Shown in pieces: positions 7,954 through 17,030 of a DNA stretch of 64,000 bases (positions within the stretch are counted from its first letter, which is position 1; the number at the start of each line of letters is the position of its first letter). The translations under genes were made by a program, and so were the position numbers. The notes beneath the pieces are model-generated. The model saw only the letters and a list, made by a program, of their open reading frames with translations. It made no database searches and had not been told where the DNA came from. This DNA comes from Arthrobacter sp. Leaf337. GTDB lineage: Bacteria; Actinomycetota; Actinomycetes; Actinomycetales; Micrococcaceae. Location of the stretch: the NCBI RefSeq assembly GCF_001423745.1, contig NZ_LMPC01000029.1, forward strand, positions 102,835 through 166,834, given 5' to 3'.

Positions 7954-10080
7954 GTGCCACATTTGGAAGAGCAAGAACTGTCATGGACCAGTTTGGACCA
8001 GCGAGCCGTTGATACGGTCCGCATTCTGGCCGCGGATGCGGTCGAAAAAGTAGGGAACGGCCACCCGGGCACCGCGATGAGCCTGGCCCCGGCTGCGTAC
8101 CTTCTCTTCCAGAAGCTGATGCGCCATGACCCGAAGAACCCGGACTGGATCGGCCGCGACCGGTTCATCCTCTCCCCCGGCCACACGTCCCTGACGCTGT
8201 ACATCCAGCTGTTCCTCTCCGGTTACGGCCTGGAACTGAAGGACCTGAAGGCGTTGCGTACCTGGGGTTCGCTGACACCGGGGCACCCGGAGTACAAGCA
8301 CACCGCCGGTGTGGAGATCACCACCGGCCCGCTGGGCCAGGGCCTGGCCTCCTCGGTCGGCTTCGCGTACTCCCAGCGCCGCCAACGCGGCCTGTTCGAC
8401 GCCGACGCTCCCGCCGGTGAGTCCCCGTTTGACCACACCATCTGGGTCATTGCGTCCGACGGCGACCTCCAGGAAGGCGTGACCTCCGAGGCTTCCTCGC
8501 TGGCCGGCCACCAGGAACTCGGCAACCTTGTCGTTGTTTACGACGAGAACCACATCTCCATCGAAGACGACACCGACGTCGCCTTCACCGAAGACGTCCT
8601 CAAGCGCTACGAGGCCTACGGCTGGCACGTCCAGCGCGTGGACTGGACCAAGACCGGCGAATACAAGGAAGACGTGCAGGAACTGTACGCCGCCCTGATC
8701 GCCGCGAAGGCGGAGACCTCCAAGCCCTCGATCGTGTCGCTGCGCACCATCATCGGCTACCCGGCCCCGAAGAAGCAGAACACCGGCAAGATCCATGGCT
8801 CGGCCTTGGGCGCCGAGGAAGTCGCGGCACTGAAGAGCGTGCTGGGCTTTGACCCCGCGAAGACTTTCGAGGTTGACGAGGAGGTGCTGGCCCACGCCCG
8901 CGCCGTCGTGGACCGCGGTGCCGCCGCCCGCACCGAATGGCAGGACTCTTTCGAAGCATGGCAGGCCGGGAACCCGGAAGCGGCCGCACTGCTCGAGCGA
9001 GTCGAGGCCCGCAAGCTGCCCGTCGAGCTCGACGGCGCCCTGCCCGTGTTCGAAGCCGGCAAGGACGTCTCCACCCGCGCCGCGTCGGGCAAGGTCCTGA
9101 ACGCAATCGGCCCGGTCATGCCGGAACTGTGGGGCGGTTCGGCCGACCTCGCCGAATCCAACAACACCACCATCGAGGGTTCGCCGTCGTTCATTCCCGC
9201 TTCCCGCTCCACCGAGGCGTGGAAGGGCAACCCCTACGGCAGGGTCCTGCACTTCGGCATCCGTGAGCACGCCGCGGCCTCGATCGTGAACGGCATCGCC
9301 CTGCACGGCAAGACCCGCGCGTTCTCCGGCACGTTCCTGATCTTCTCCGACTACCAGCGTCCGGCCATCCGCCTCGGTGCACTGATGGGTGTCCCGTCCC
9401 TGTATGTATGGACGCACGACTCGATCGGCCTGGGCGAAGACGGCCCCACCCACCAGCCGGTGGAGCAGTTGGCCTCACTGCGCGCCATCCCGGGCCTGGA
9501 CGTTGTCCGCCCCGGTGACGCCAACGAGGTCGCCGCAGCCTGGAAGGTCATGCTCGAAAACCACGAGAACCCGGCCGGCATTGTCCTGACCCGCCAGAAC
9601 ATCCCCACCTACGCCCGCGGCGAAGGCGACGCCGAGGGCGACACCTTCGGTGCCGTCTCCGGTGTTGCCAAGGGCGGCTACGTCCTGGCCGAAGCGTCCA
9701 AGGACGGCAAAACCGCAGACGCCCAGGTCATCCTGATCGGCACCGGGTCCGAGGTCCAGCTGGCCGTGAACGCCCGCGAAGCGCTCCAGGCCGAAGGCAT
9801 CCCAACCCGCGTGGTGTCGATGCCGTGTGTCGAGTGGTTCAACAAGCAGGACGCCGCCTACCGCGACGCCGTCCTCCCGGCCAGCGTCAAGGCACGTGTC
9901 TCCGTCGAAGCCGGGCTTGCCCTGGGCTGGAAGGAATTCGTTGGCGACGCCGGCCGTTCCATCAGCCTCGAGCACTTCGGCGCCTCCGCCGACTACAAGC
10001 GCCTCTTCCAGGAATTCGGCATCACCGCCGAAGCAGTCACCGCCGCCGCGAAGGAATCCCTCGCAGGTCTCGCCAACTGA
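7954..10080 (+). CDS. tkt: Transketolase
   Basis: Thiamine-diphosphate enzyme moving two-carbon units between sugar phosphates in the non-oxidative pentose-phosphate pathway. The 708 residues match the usual length. The N-terminal region has GNGHPGTAMSLAPAAYLLF, the TPP/Mg motif is SDGDLQEGVTSEASSLAGHQ followed by YDENHIS, and the pyrimidine-domain active site includes GIREHAAASIVNGIALHG and THDSIGLGEDGPTHQPVEQL. GTG 7954 is chosen because GAGAGG precedes it at a fair distance. It is the first gene of tkt-tal-pgi-zwf-opcA-pgl. A perfect hairpin separates it from tal. Confidence 0.97.
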   Translation: MPHLEEQELSWTSLDQRAVDTVRILAADAVEKVGNGHPGTAMSLAPAAYLLFQKLMRHDPKNPDWIGRDRFILSPGHTSLTLYIQLFLSGYGLELKDLKALRTWGSLTPGHPEYKHTAGVEITTGPLGQGLASSVGFAYSQRRQRGLFDADAPAGESPFDHTIWVIASDGDLQEGVTSEASSLAGHQELGNLVVVYDENHISIEDDTDVAFTEDVLKRYEAYGWHVQRVDWTKTGEYKEDVQELYAALIAAKAETSKPSIVSLRTIIGYPAPKKQNTGKIHGSALGAEEVAALKSVLGFDPAKTFEVDEEVLAHARAVVDRGAAARTEWQDSFEAWQAGNPEAAALLERVEARKLPVELDGALPVFEAGKDVSTRAASGKVLNAIGPVMPELWGGSADLAESNNTTIEGSPSFIPASRSTEAWKGNPYGRVLHFGIREHAAASIVNGIALHGKTRAFSGTFLIFSDYQRPAIRLGALMGVPSLYVWTHDSIGLGEDGPTHQPVEQLASLRAIPGLDVVRPGDANEVAAAWKVMLENHENPAGIVLTRQNIPTYARGEGDAEGDTFGAVSGVAKGGYVLAEASKDGKTADAQVILIGTGSEVQLAVNAREALQAEGIPTRVVSMPCVEWFNKQDAAYRDAVLPASVKARVSVEAGLALGWKEFVGDAGRSISLEHFGASADYKRLFQEFGITAEAVTAAAKESLAGLAN

Positions 10081-10091
10081 TCCAACACCAC

Positions 10092-10121
10092 GGTTCCGGG
10101 GGACCCAGGTCCCCCGGAACC
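10092..10121 (+). terminator. Intercistronic 14-bp hairpin between tkt and tal
   Basis: GGTTCCGGGGGACC (10092-10105) pairs perfectly with 10108-10121 around CA. It lacks a T tract and is followed by AGGAG and the tal ATG, so it looks more like an mRNA-stability or partial-attenuation element than a full terminator. Confidence 0.6.
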
Positions 10122-10144
10122 CATGATTTCCAGGAGTTAATGAC

Positions 10145-11260
10145 ATGACTACCCCCACCCAGCAGCTCTCGGACGCCGGCGTCTCGATCTGGCTTGACGA
10201 CCTCTCCCGCGGCCGCCTGCAGACCGGCACCCTGCGCAAGCTCATCGAAGAGAAGAACGTCGTTGGCGTCACCACCAACCCGTCCATCTTCCACGCCGCC
10301 ATCACGACCGGCCACGACTACGACACCGTCATCGCAGCCCAGGCAGCGGCCGGCGCCACCGTTGAAGAGACCGTCTTCGAAATCACCACCACCGACGTCG
10401 CCGACGCCTGCGACCTGTTCGCTCCCGTAGCCGCCGCGACCAAGGGTGTTGACGGCCGCGTGTCCATCGAAGTGGATCCCCGCCTCGCCTGGGACACCGC
10501 CGGCACCATCGCCGAAGCGAAGCACCTGTACAAGAAGGTCGGCAAGGACAACGTCCTGATCAAGATCCCGGCAACCCTTGAAGGCCTCGAAGCCATCACG
10601 GCGACCCTGGCCGAGGGCATCAGCGTCAACGTCACCTTGATCTTCTCGCTGGAACGCTACCGCGCTGTCATCAACGCTTTCCAGTCCGGCCTGGAGCAGG
10701 CCAAGGGCAACGGCCACGACCTCTCCAAGATCCACTCGGTCGCGTCCTTCTTCGTCTCCCGCGTGGACGCCGAAATCGACAAGCGCCTCGACGCCGTCGG
10801 AACCGACGAAGCCAAGGCACTCAAGGGCAAGGCCGGACTGGCCAACGCCCGCCTGGCTTACCAGGTCTATGAAGAACTCTTCTCCACCGAACGCTGGGCC
10901 CTGCTGGCCGAAGCCGGCGCCCTGCCGCAGCGTCCACTGTGGGCTTCCACCGGTGTAAAGGACCCGGCCTACCCGGACACGCTCTACGTCACCGAACTCG
11001 TCGCACCCGGCGTGGTCAACACCATGCCGGAGAAGACCCTGGACGCCACCTTTGACCACGGCGTCGTCACGGGCGACACCGTCACCCGCGGCTACGACGA
11101 CGCGAATGCAACGCTGAACGCCCTCGACGCACTGGGGATTTCCTACAACGAAGTCGTGGCACTGCTTGAATCCGAAGGCCTGGACAAGTTCGTGGCCAGC
11201 TGGAAGGAACTGCTGGGTGACGTCGAAGGCGCCCTGGCCTCTGCACGGAAGGCTTCCTAA
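10145..11260 (+). CDS. tal: Transaldolase
   Basis: Transfers a dihydroxyacetone unit between sugar phosphates through a Schiff base. The 371 residues fit the longer actinobacterial class. Visible family sequence includes SIWLDDLSRGRL, VTTNPSIFH, KDNVLIKIPAT with the likely catalytic lysine, GISVNVTLIFSLERY and VASFFVSRVDAEIDKRL. ATG 10145 is preceded by AGGAG, and pgi begins six bases after the stop. The gene sits between tkt and pgi in the pentose-phosphate operon, the usual actinobacterial order. Confidence 0.97.
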   Translation: MTTPTQQLSDAGVSIWLDDLSRGRLQTGTLRKLIEEKNVVGVTTNPSIFHAAITTGHDYDTVIAAQAAAGATVEETVFEITTTDVADACDLFAPVAAATKGVDGRVSIEVDPRLAWDTAGTIAEAKHLYKKVGKDNVLIKIPATLEGLEAITATLAEGISVNVTLIFSLERYRAVINAFQSGLEQAKGNGHDLSKIHSVASFFVSRVDAEIDKRLDAVGTDEAKALKGKAGLANARLAYQVYEELFSTERWALLAEAGALPQRPLWASTGVKDPAYPDTLYVTELVAPGVVNTMPEKTLDATFDHGVVTGDTVTRGYDDANATLNALDALGISYNEVVALLESEGLDKFVASWKELLGDVEGALASARKAS

Positions 11261-11266
11261 CCCATC

Positions 11267-12904
11267 ATGAGCACACTCAGCTACGACGCCACCGGCGCAG
11301 CCCGCGAGGCACTTGAGCAGCACCTCCCAGCACTGCTGGAAGACCGCATTGCCACCCGGATTTTCGCGAAGGACCATACCCTGTGGGGTCCGGACGCCGA
11401 ACAGGAATCCGCCATTCGGCTGGGCTGGGTCGAGGCGGCTACCGTCTCCCAGCCCCTGGTCAGCGGCATCCTGGAACTCCGCGATGCACTGAAGGCCGAA
11501 GGCGTGACGCGCATTGTCCTCTGCGGCATGGGCGGCTCCTCGCTGGCACCTGAGGTCATCGCGGGCACCGCTGGCGTCGAGCTGACTGTGCTTGACAGCA
11601 CCGACCCGGAACAGGTCAGTGCTGCATTGGTGGACCGTCTTGCCGAAACCGCGATTGTGGTTTCGTCCAAGTCGGGTTCCACGGTGGAGACGGATTCCCA
11701 GCGTCGGATCTTCGAGCAGGCCTTCACCGACGCCGGCATCGATGCCAAAAGCCGCATCGTGATCGTCACCGATCCGGGCTCACCGTTGGACAAGGCCTCA
11801 CGGGAGGCGGGCTACCGCGCCGTCTTCAACGCCGACCCCAACGTCGGCGGCCGCTTCTCGGCACTGACCGCCTTCGGACTGGTCCCCTGCGGCCTGGCCG
11901 GAGTGGACATCCAGGGTTTCCTGGATGAAGCCGAAGAGGCAGCCGAAATCCTCAACGAGGACGCACCCGAGAACATCGGCCTCGCCCTGGGAACGGCCCT
12001 TGGCGGCACCAACCCGCTGCGCAACAAGATCGTCATTGCGGAAGACGGATCCGGCATCGTCGGCTTCGCCGACTGGGCCGAACAGCTCATCGCCGAATCC
12101 ACCGGCAAGCTCGGCACCGGAGTACTTCCGGTCGTAGCCGGCCCGTCCGCGCCGGAGGTCACCTCGGGTGCGGCTGACGTCCTGGTGGTGCGCCTGGTGG
12201 CGGCCGACGCCGACGACGTGCAGCTCGGCGAAAACCAGGTCGCCATTGCCGGCGGCCTGGCAACGCAGATGATGGTGTGGGAATTCGCAACGGTAGTGGC
12301 CGGCCGACTGCTCGGCATCAACCCGTACGACCAGCCCGACGTCGAGGCCGCCAAGATAGCGGCCCGCGGACTGCTGGACGCACAGCCGGAGCCGACCCCC
12401 GCCAATTTCGTCGACGGCGCCATTGAGGTCCGCGGCGGCGACTGGCTGGGTGATGCCTCCACGGCGTCCGCAGCCGTGTCCGCACTGCTCTCTCAGCTCG
12501 CTGACGACAGCTACCTCAGCGTCCAGGCCTACTTCGACCGGCTGGCTTACGCCCCGTTCGAAGGGGTCCGCGACCAGCTCGCTGCGGCCACCGGTCGTCC
12601 GGTGACGTTCGGCTGGGGCCCGCGCTTCCTCCACTCCACCGGCCAGTTCCACAAGGGAGGACCCGCCATCGGCGTGTTCCTGCAGGTAACTGCCGACTCC
12701 CCCACGGACCTGTCCATCCCGGAGCGGCCGTTCACGTTCGGTGAGCTGATCTCGGCGCAGGCCACCGGCGACGCCCAGGTTCTCACCGAGCACGGCCGTC
12801 CCGTCCTCCGCCTGCACCTCACGGACCGCGCTGCCGGCGTGAAGCAGCTGCAGGACATTGTTTCAGAGCTCGCCGGCCAGGCAGCATCCCACACTGAAAG
12901 TTAA
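11267..12904 (+). CDS. pgi: Glucose-6-phosphate isomerase
   Basis: Interconverts glucose-6-phosphate and fructose-6-phosphate, joining glycolysis to the pentose-phosphate operon. The 545 residues carry SIS-type sugar-phosphate folds: CGMGGSSLAPEVIAG near residue 86 and VSSKSGSTVETDSQ near 130 are phosphate-binding loops, and RFLHSTGQFHKGGPAIGVF is near the C-terminus. It belongs to the divergent actinobacterial branch rather than the E. coli type. It starts at ATG 11267, six bases past tal, with zwf following after 15 bases. Confidence 0.94.
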   Translation: MSTLSYDATGAAREALEQHLPALLEDRIATRIFAKDHTLWGPDAEQESAIRLGWVEAATVSQPLVSGILELRDALKAEGVTRIVLCGMGGSSLAPEVIAGTAGVELTVLDSTDPEQVSAALVDRLAETAIVVSSKSGSTVETDSQRRIFEQAFTDAGIDAKSRIVIVTDPGSPLDKASREAGYRAVFNADPNVGGRFSALTAFGLVPCGLAGVDIQGFLDEAEEAAEILNEDAPENIGLALGTALGGTNPLRNKIVIAEDGSGIVGFADWAEQLIAESTGKLGTGVLPVVAGPSAPEVTSGAADVLVVRLVAADADDVQLGENQVAIAGGLATQMMVWEFATVVAGRLLGINPYDQPDVEAAKIAARGLLDAQPEPTPANFVDGAIEVRGGDWLGDASTASAAVSALLSQLADDSYLSVQAYFDRLAYAPFEGVRDQLAAATGRPVTFGWGPRFLHSTGQFHKGGPAIGVFLQVTADSPTDLSIPERPFTFGELISAQATGDAQVLTEHGRPVLRLHLTDRAAGVKQLQDIVSELAGQAASHTES

Positions 12905-12919
12905 GGCACCGAAGCAACC

Positions 12920-14482
12920 ATGCCAGAAACTGAAAACGGCAGCAGGAAATCTGCTGGGCGGGGCCGCAACCCGCTGAGGGACCCCCGGGACCGCCGGCTG
13001 AATCGTATTGCCGGTCCCTCCTCGCTGGTCCTCTTCGGAGTAACCGGAGACCTCGCCCGCAAGAAGCTCATGCCTGCTGTGTATGACCTGGCTAATCGTG
13101 GCCTGCTGCCGCCGAGCTTTGCCCTGGTGGGCTTTGCCCGGCGGCAGTGGGAGAACGAGGACTTCGCCGCCGAGGTGAAAGCTGCCGTGATGGCCTACGC
13201 CAGGACCCCGTTTGATGAGGCGGTGTGGAACCAGCTTTCGGAGGGCATCCGGTTTGTCCAGGGCGAGTTCGACGACGATGACGCCTTTGAGCGGCTCGGC
13301 GACACGATCGATGAACTGGATGAGCAGCGCGGAACGCGCGGGAACCACGCGTTCTACCTGTCCATCCCGCCGAAGGCGTTCGAGCAGGTCTGCCGGCAGC
13401 TGTCCAAGCATGGCCTGGCGCAGGCGGAGGGCGATAAGTGGCGCCGTGTGGTCATTGAGAAGCCGTTCGGGCACGACCTTGAGTCGGCCCGGCAGCTCAA
13501 TGACATTGTGGAGTCCGTGTTCCCGCCGGATGCGGTGTTCCGGATCGACCACTACCTGGGCAAGGAGACGGTTCAGAACATCCTGGCGCTGCGCTTCGCG
13601 AACCAGCTGTTCGAGCCGCTCTGGAATGCCAATTACGTTGACCACGTCCAGATCACCATGGCCGAGGACATCGGCACCGGCGGCCGGGCCGGCTACTACG
13701 ACGGCGTGGGCGCTGCCCGCGACGTCATTCAGAACCACCTGCTCCAGCTCCTGGCGCTGACGGCCATGGAGGAACCTATTTCCTTCAACGCCGACGACCT
13801 GCGGGCCGAGAAGGAAAAGGTTCTGGCTGCCGTAAAGCTCCCGGATGACCTGTCCACCCACTCGGCGCGCGGTCAGTTCGCCGGCGGCTGGCAGGGCGGC
13901 GAGCAGGTCCTCGGCTACCTGGAGGAGGAAGGCATCCCCGCCGACTCCACCACGGAAACCTACGCGGCCATCCGCGTGGACATCCACACCCGGCGCTGGG
14001 CCGGTGTGCCGTTCTACCTGCGTGCAGGCAAGCGGCTGGGACGCCGCGTGACGGAAATTGCCGTCGTCTTCAAGCGCGCCCCCAACCTGCTGTTCCGCGA
14101 CCACGGCGAGGACGACTTCGGCCAGAACGCCGTGGTCATCCGGGTCCAGCCCGACGAAGGCGCGACCATCAGGTTCGGATCCAAGGTTCCCGGCACGCAG
14201 ATGGAAGTCCGCGACGTGACGATGGACTTCGGCTACGGCCACTCGTTCACCGAGTCCAGCCCCGAAGCGTACGAGCGGCTCATCCTGGATGTGCTGCTGG
14301 GCGAACCGCCGCTGTTCCCGCGGCACCAGGAAGTGGAACTGTCCTGGAAGATCCTGGATCCCTTTGAAGAGTACTGGGCAAGCCTGGGCGAACAGCCCGA
14401 GCCGTACGCCCCCGGAAGCTGGGGCCCGGCCGCGGCCGACGAGCTGCTTGCCCGTGACGGACGAACCTGGAGAAGGCCATGA
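12920..14482 (+). CDS. zwf: Glucose-6-phosphate dehydrogenase
   Basis: Oxidises glucose-6-phosphate to 6-phosphogluconolactone, making NADPH. The 520 residues have an N-terminal Rossmann motif, LFGVTGDLARKKLMPAVYDL, and the substrate-binding signature RIDHYLGKETVQN near residue 205, followed by ITMAEDIGTGGRAGYYDGVG. ATG 12920 gives a basic N-terminal tail (KSAGRGRNPLRDPRDRRL), which is common in actinobacteria. Its stop overlaps the opcA start (ATGA). OpcA is the known assembly factor for this enzyme in actinobacteria and cyanobacteria. Confidence 0.97.
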   Translation: MPETENGSRKSAGRGRNPLRDPRDRRLNRIAGPSSLVLFGVTGDLARKKLMPAVYDLANRGLLPPSFALVGFARRQWENEDFAAEVKAAVMAYARTPFDEAVWNQLSEGIRFVQGEFDDDDAFERLGDTIDELDEQRGTRGNHAFYLSIPPKAFEQVCRQLSKHGLAQAEGDKWRRVVIEKPFGHDLESARQLNDIVESVFPPDAVFRIDHYLGKETVQNILALRFANQLFEPLWNANYVDHVQITMAEDIGTGGRAGYYDGVGAARDVIQNHLLQLLALTAMEEPISFNADDLRAEKEKVLAAVKLPDDLSTHSARGQFAGGWQGGEQVLGYLEEEGIPADSTTETYAAIRVDIHTRRWAGVPFYLRAGKRLGRRVTEIAVVFKRAPNLLFRDHGEDDFGQNAVVIRVQPDEGATIRFGSKVPGTQMEVRDVTMDFGYGHSFTESSPEAYERLILDVLLGEPPLFPRHQEVELSWKILDPFEEYWASLGEQPEPYAPGSWGPAAADELLARDGRTWRRP

Positions 14483-15420
14483 TCGTAGATCTTCCCGATA
14501 CAACAACCTCAGCCATCTCCAAGAAGATCATGTCCCTGCGCGAGCAGGGCGGCGTGATCGCACTCGGACGGGTGTTGACCCTCGTGGTGGTCACTAAGTC
14601 CGGGCTGGAAGAGGAGGCCATCGAAGCGGCCAACGACGCCAGCCGGGAACACCCCTGCCGGATCATCGTCCTCGCGGACGCCGGCGCCAGCGCGCCGACC
14701 CGCCTGGACGCCCAGATCCGTGTGGGCGGGGACGCCGGTGCCTCCGAAGTGATCGTGCTGCGGGGTTACGGCGAGCTCGCCGAGGAAAGCGAGTCCCTCG
14801 TGGCCGCACTGCTGCTCCCCGACGCGCCGATCGTGGCCTGGTGGCCGCACGGTGCACCCAAGAGCGCGTGTGAGACCTCCATCGGCCGGATAGCCCACCG
14901 CCGGATCACCGACTCCGCCAACGAGGAGGACCCGCAGAAGGCGCTGGACAACATCCGCAACACCTACAAGGCCGGCGACACCGACCTCGCCTGGACCCGC
15001 CTCACCAACTGGCGGATACAGCTCGCGGCCGTTCTCGACCAGGTGGACTCCTCGCCCGTCACGGCCGTCGCCGTGGAAGGCGCCTCGGACTCCCCCAGCA
15101 CCCTCCTCCTGGCGGCATGGCTGACATTGGCCCTGGATGCCCCGGTGACCATCGTGGCCGACCCCGCCGGAACCGGCATCCGCCGAGTTCGGCTGAGCCG
15201 TGCCAGCGGCGACGTCCAGCTGTTCCGTCCCGGCCTGTCCGTGGCGGAGCTGACCCAGCCGGGCCAGCCGGCACAGCGCATCTCGCTCCCGCGCCGAAGC
15301 CTGCGCGACTGCCTCGCCGAAGAACTCCGCCGACTGGATCCCGACGAAGTGTTCGGTGAAGTGATTACTATTGGACTGCCCCGTACAAATCTAAGGAGTG
15401 TCCGTCCCAGTGAGCGCTGA
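14479..15420 (+). CDS. opcA: Glucose-6-phosphate dehydrogenase assembly protein OpcA
   Basis: OpcA promotes assembly and activity of G6PD. The 313 residues begin MIVDLPDTTTSAISKKI and include LPDAPIVAWWPHGAP, RRITDSAN and DTDLAWTRLTNWR, all typical of the family. The start overlaps the zwf stop by four bases and the 3' end overlaps pgl by 11 bases, so zwf, opcA and pgl are tightly coupled. No catalytic motif is visible, consistent with a non-enzymatic partner. Confidence 0.95.
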   Translation: MIVDLPDTTTSAISKKIMSLREQGGVIALGRVLTLVVVTKSGLEEEAIEAANDASREHPCRIIVLADAGASAPTRLDAQIRVGGDAGASEVIVLRGYGELAEESESLVAALLLPDAPIVAWWPHGAPKSACETSIGRIAHRRITDSANEEDPQKALDNIRNTYKAGDTDLAWTRLTNWRIQLAAVLDQVDSSPVTAVAVEGASDSPSTLLLAAWLTLALDAPVTIVADPAGTGIRRVRLSRASGDVQLFRPGLSVAELTQPGQPAQRISLPRRSLRDCLAEELRRLDPDEVFGEVITIGLPRTNLRSVRPSER

Positions 15421-16228
15421 TCCCAGAGTAAGCATCCACCCCGACTCATCCGTATTGATGGCGGCCATCGCAGCGCGGCTCATCACCAAACTCGTGGACG
15501 TCCAGGACAAACACGGTGAGGCGACGGTGGTGCTTACAGGCGGCACTGTGGGGATCGGAACGCTCAAGGCGGTTGCCGACTCCGCGGCGGCACCGGCCGT
15601 GAATTGGTCGAAGGTTAATTTCTGGTGGGGCGACGAGCGATTCGTTGGCGGCACCGACAGCGACCGGAACACGCTCCAGGCCCATGAGGCCCTGCTGTCC
15701 CACATAGCGGTTGACCCGGAACGGGTGCACGAACCGGGTTCAACGGACGACTTCGCCAGCCCGGAGGAGGCTGCCGCCGACTACGCGCGCCGCCTTGCCG
15801 AGGCAGCCGCGGAGGAGCATGCCGCGGACATGTCCGATGACCGTCCCGAGAACCCGGGGACACTTCCCCGGTTCGACGTGGTCCTTCTTGGCGTGGGTCC
15901 GGATGCCCATGTGGCCTCGTTGTTCCCTGAACAGGCAGGCATCAGGGAAAAGGAGCTCACGGTCGTGGGGGTCCGGAATTCTCCGAAACCCCCACCCGAA
16001 CGGATTTCCCTGACCCTACCGGCAATCAACACGGCCAGCGAGGTCTGGATGGTTGTCGCGGGCGAGGACAAGGCCGGCGCTGTGGGGCTCGCCCTGGCTG
16101 GCGCCAACCCGGTTCAGGTTCCGGCGGCTGGGCCCACCGGGCGCTCACAGACGCTCTGGCTGATCGATGAGAATGCAGCCGCACGGGTTCCCGAGCAGCT
16201 AGTCCGTAAAGGTCCCGCGGGCTCGTAG
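15410..16228 (+). CDS. pgl: 6-phosphogluconolactonase
   Basis: Hydrolyses 6-phosphogluconolactone, the product of the zwf enzyme. The 272 residues include VLTGGTVGIGTLKAV, NFWWGDERFVGGTDSDRN and VLLGVGPDAHVASLFPEQ, the DevB/Pgl signatures. I choose GTG 15410 because AAGGAG ends 11 bases before it; the in-frame GTG at 15398 overlaps that site. It starts inside opcA. Its last 30 bases overlap the 3' end of rbpA on the other strand. Confidence 0.94.
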   Translation: MSADPRVSIHPDSSVLMAAIAARLITKLVDVQDKHGEATVVLTGGTVGIGTLKAVADSAAAPAVNWSKVNFWWGDERFVGGTDSDRNTLQAHEALLSHIAVDPERVHEPGSTDDFASPEEAAADYARRLAEAAAEEHAADMSDDRPENPGTLPRFDVVLLGVGPDAHVASLFPEQAGIREKELTVVGVRNSPKPPPERISLTLPAINTASEVWMVVAGEDKAGAVGLALAGANPVQVPAAGPTGRSQTLWLIDENAAARVPEQLVRKGPAGS

Positions 16229-16576
16229 CCGTTCCAGCGCTCCAGCCAGCACATCTTCTGCGTCCTGGCTGGAGCGCCGCTCTTTAACGTACTCAAGGTG
16301 ACTCTTGTAGCCTTCTTCGGCATGATGCGGGAGCTCGACCCGGCTCTCGTCCCGCGATGCCATGCCTCCGCAGCGGCGGCAGTCCCAGACGGCCGGTATC
16401 TGGTCTTCCGGGAGCTTAATGAAAACTGGCCGCGTCTCGTGTCCCTTGGCGCACCAATAAGAAACACGAATACGCGGCAAGCGTTCACCGACGACGTCGT
16501 TAGGCTGAATTTTTGGGGCCGACCCTTCGGCCGCCCCGACACGGGTTCCCCGGAACCCTGAAGCAGCATGCACCAT
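16199..16576 (-). CDS. rbpA: RNA polymerase-binding protein RbpA
   Basis: Actinobacterial RNA polymerase accessory protein that stabilises the sigma-holoenzyme and the open complex. ATG 16576 gives 125 residues starting MVHAASGFRGTRVGA, with AGGAG six bases upstream; a longer frame to 16618 lacks support. The core domain shows YWCAKGHETRPVF and VWDCRRCGGMASRD, and the C-terminal sigma-interacting part includes HLEYVKERRS. It is transcribed convergently to pgl with a 30-base overlap. A possible SigR-type promoter lies upstream, as known for Streptomyces rbpA. Confidence 0.96.
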   Translation of the reverse strand: MVHAASGFRGTRVGAAEGSAPKIQPNDVVGERLPRIRVSYWCAKGHETRPVFIKLPEDQIPAVWDCRRCGGMASRDESRVELPHHAEEGYKSHLEYVKERRSSQDAEDVLAGALERLRARGTFTD

Positions 16577-16616
16577 CGGGAACTCCTGGCTACTTGACTG
16601 ACCGGTATTGGACACC

Positions 16617-16644
16617 AACAGCCACAGTGTAATTCGGAGTTCCC
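16617..16644 (-). promoter_or_regulatory. Possible SigR-type (ECF) promoter of rbpA
   Basis: On the minus strand, GGGAAC (16644-16639), 19 bases, then GTT (16619-16617), close to the SigR consensus GGGAAY-N18/19-GTT. It would place the transcript start about 30 bases before the rbpA ATG. A SigA-like TACACT (16631-16626) overlaps it. Confidence 0.4.
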
Positions 16645-16666
16645 GACGGCGGCAGGGCCGTTAGTA

Positions 16667-16699
16667 CCGGGAATGTGTAAATTCCTGGAAAATTCCCGG
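16667..16699 (-). terminator. Possible terminator after secG
   Basis: CCGGGAAT and its complement ATTCCCGG form an 8-bp stem with a 17-base AT-rich loop, 28 bases past the secG stop. The T tract is poor, so support is moderate. Confidence 0.4.
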
Positions 16700-16726
16700 T
16701 CCCGATTCTGTGCGGAAAAGCAGCTG

Positions 16727-16981
16727 CTAGGAGTCGCCGCCGGAGAAGCGCATCAGCAGGCCGAGCGCGATAATAACAACGCCCCAGGTGACCCCGAGGA
16801 TGACCGTGAACCTGTTGAGGTTGCGTTCGGCCACGCCGGACGAGCTCAGGCCCGAGCTCATGCCGCCGCCGAACATGTCCGACAGACCGCCGCCCCGTCC
16901 CTTGTGGAGCAGGATGAGCAGCGTCAGCAGGAGGCTGGTGATGCCCAGGAGGATCTGCAGAATGACATGAAGAACGTCCAC
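16727..16981 (-). CDS. secG: Preprotein translocase subunit SecG
   Basis: Small accessory membrane subunit of the SecYEG channel. The 84 residues have two hydrophobic helices (about 5-25 and 58-77) joined by a Gly/Ser-rich cytoplasmic loop, LHKGRGGGLSDMFGGG, which is the family hallmark. It starts at ATG 16981, 49 bases after the tpiA stop, and is probably the last gene of gap-pgk-tpiA-secG. This position after tpiA is standard in actinobacteria. Confidence 0.93.
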   Translation of the reverse strand: MDVLHVILQILLGITSLLLTLLILLHKGRGGGLSDMFGGGMSSGLSSSGVAERNLNRFTVILGVTWGVVIIALGLLMRFSGGDS

Positions 16982-17030
16982 GACGGCCTTTCAGAAGTTG
17001 ATGATTGCGGGGGTCACGCCTGTGTCCGGA

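Noticed and set aside
7754..8053. 99-codon frame in the tkt leader
   Set aside because: No ribosome-binding site, Ser/Arg-rich shadow composition, and it runs into tkt.
12488..12496. CTCTCTCAG resembling the 32-bp repeat core
   Set aside because: A short chance match inside pgi without the GACG start, TCCTGC end or 32-base partners.
12863..14506. 547-codon open frame opposite zwf
   Set aside because: Shadow of zwf with no recognisable fold.
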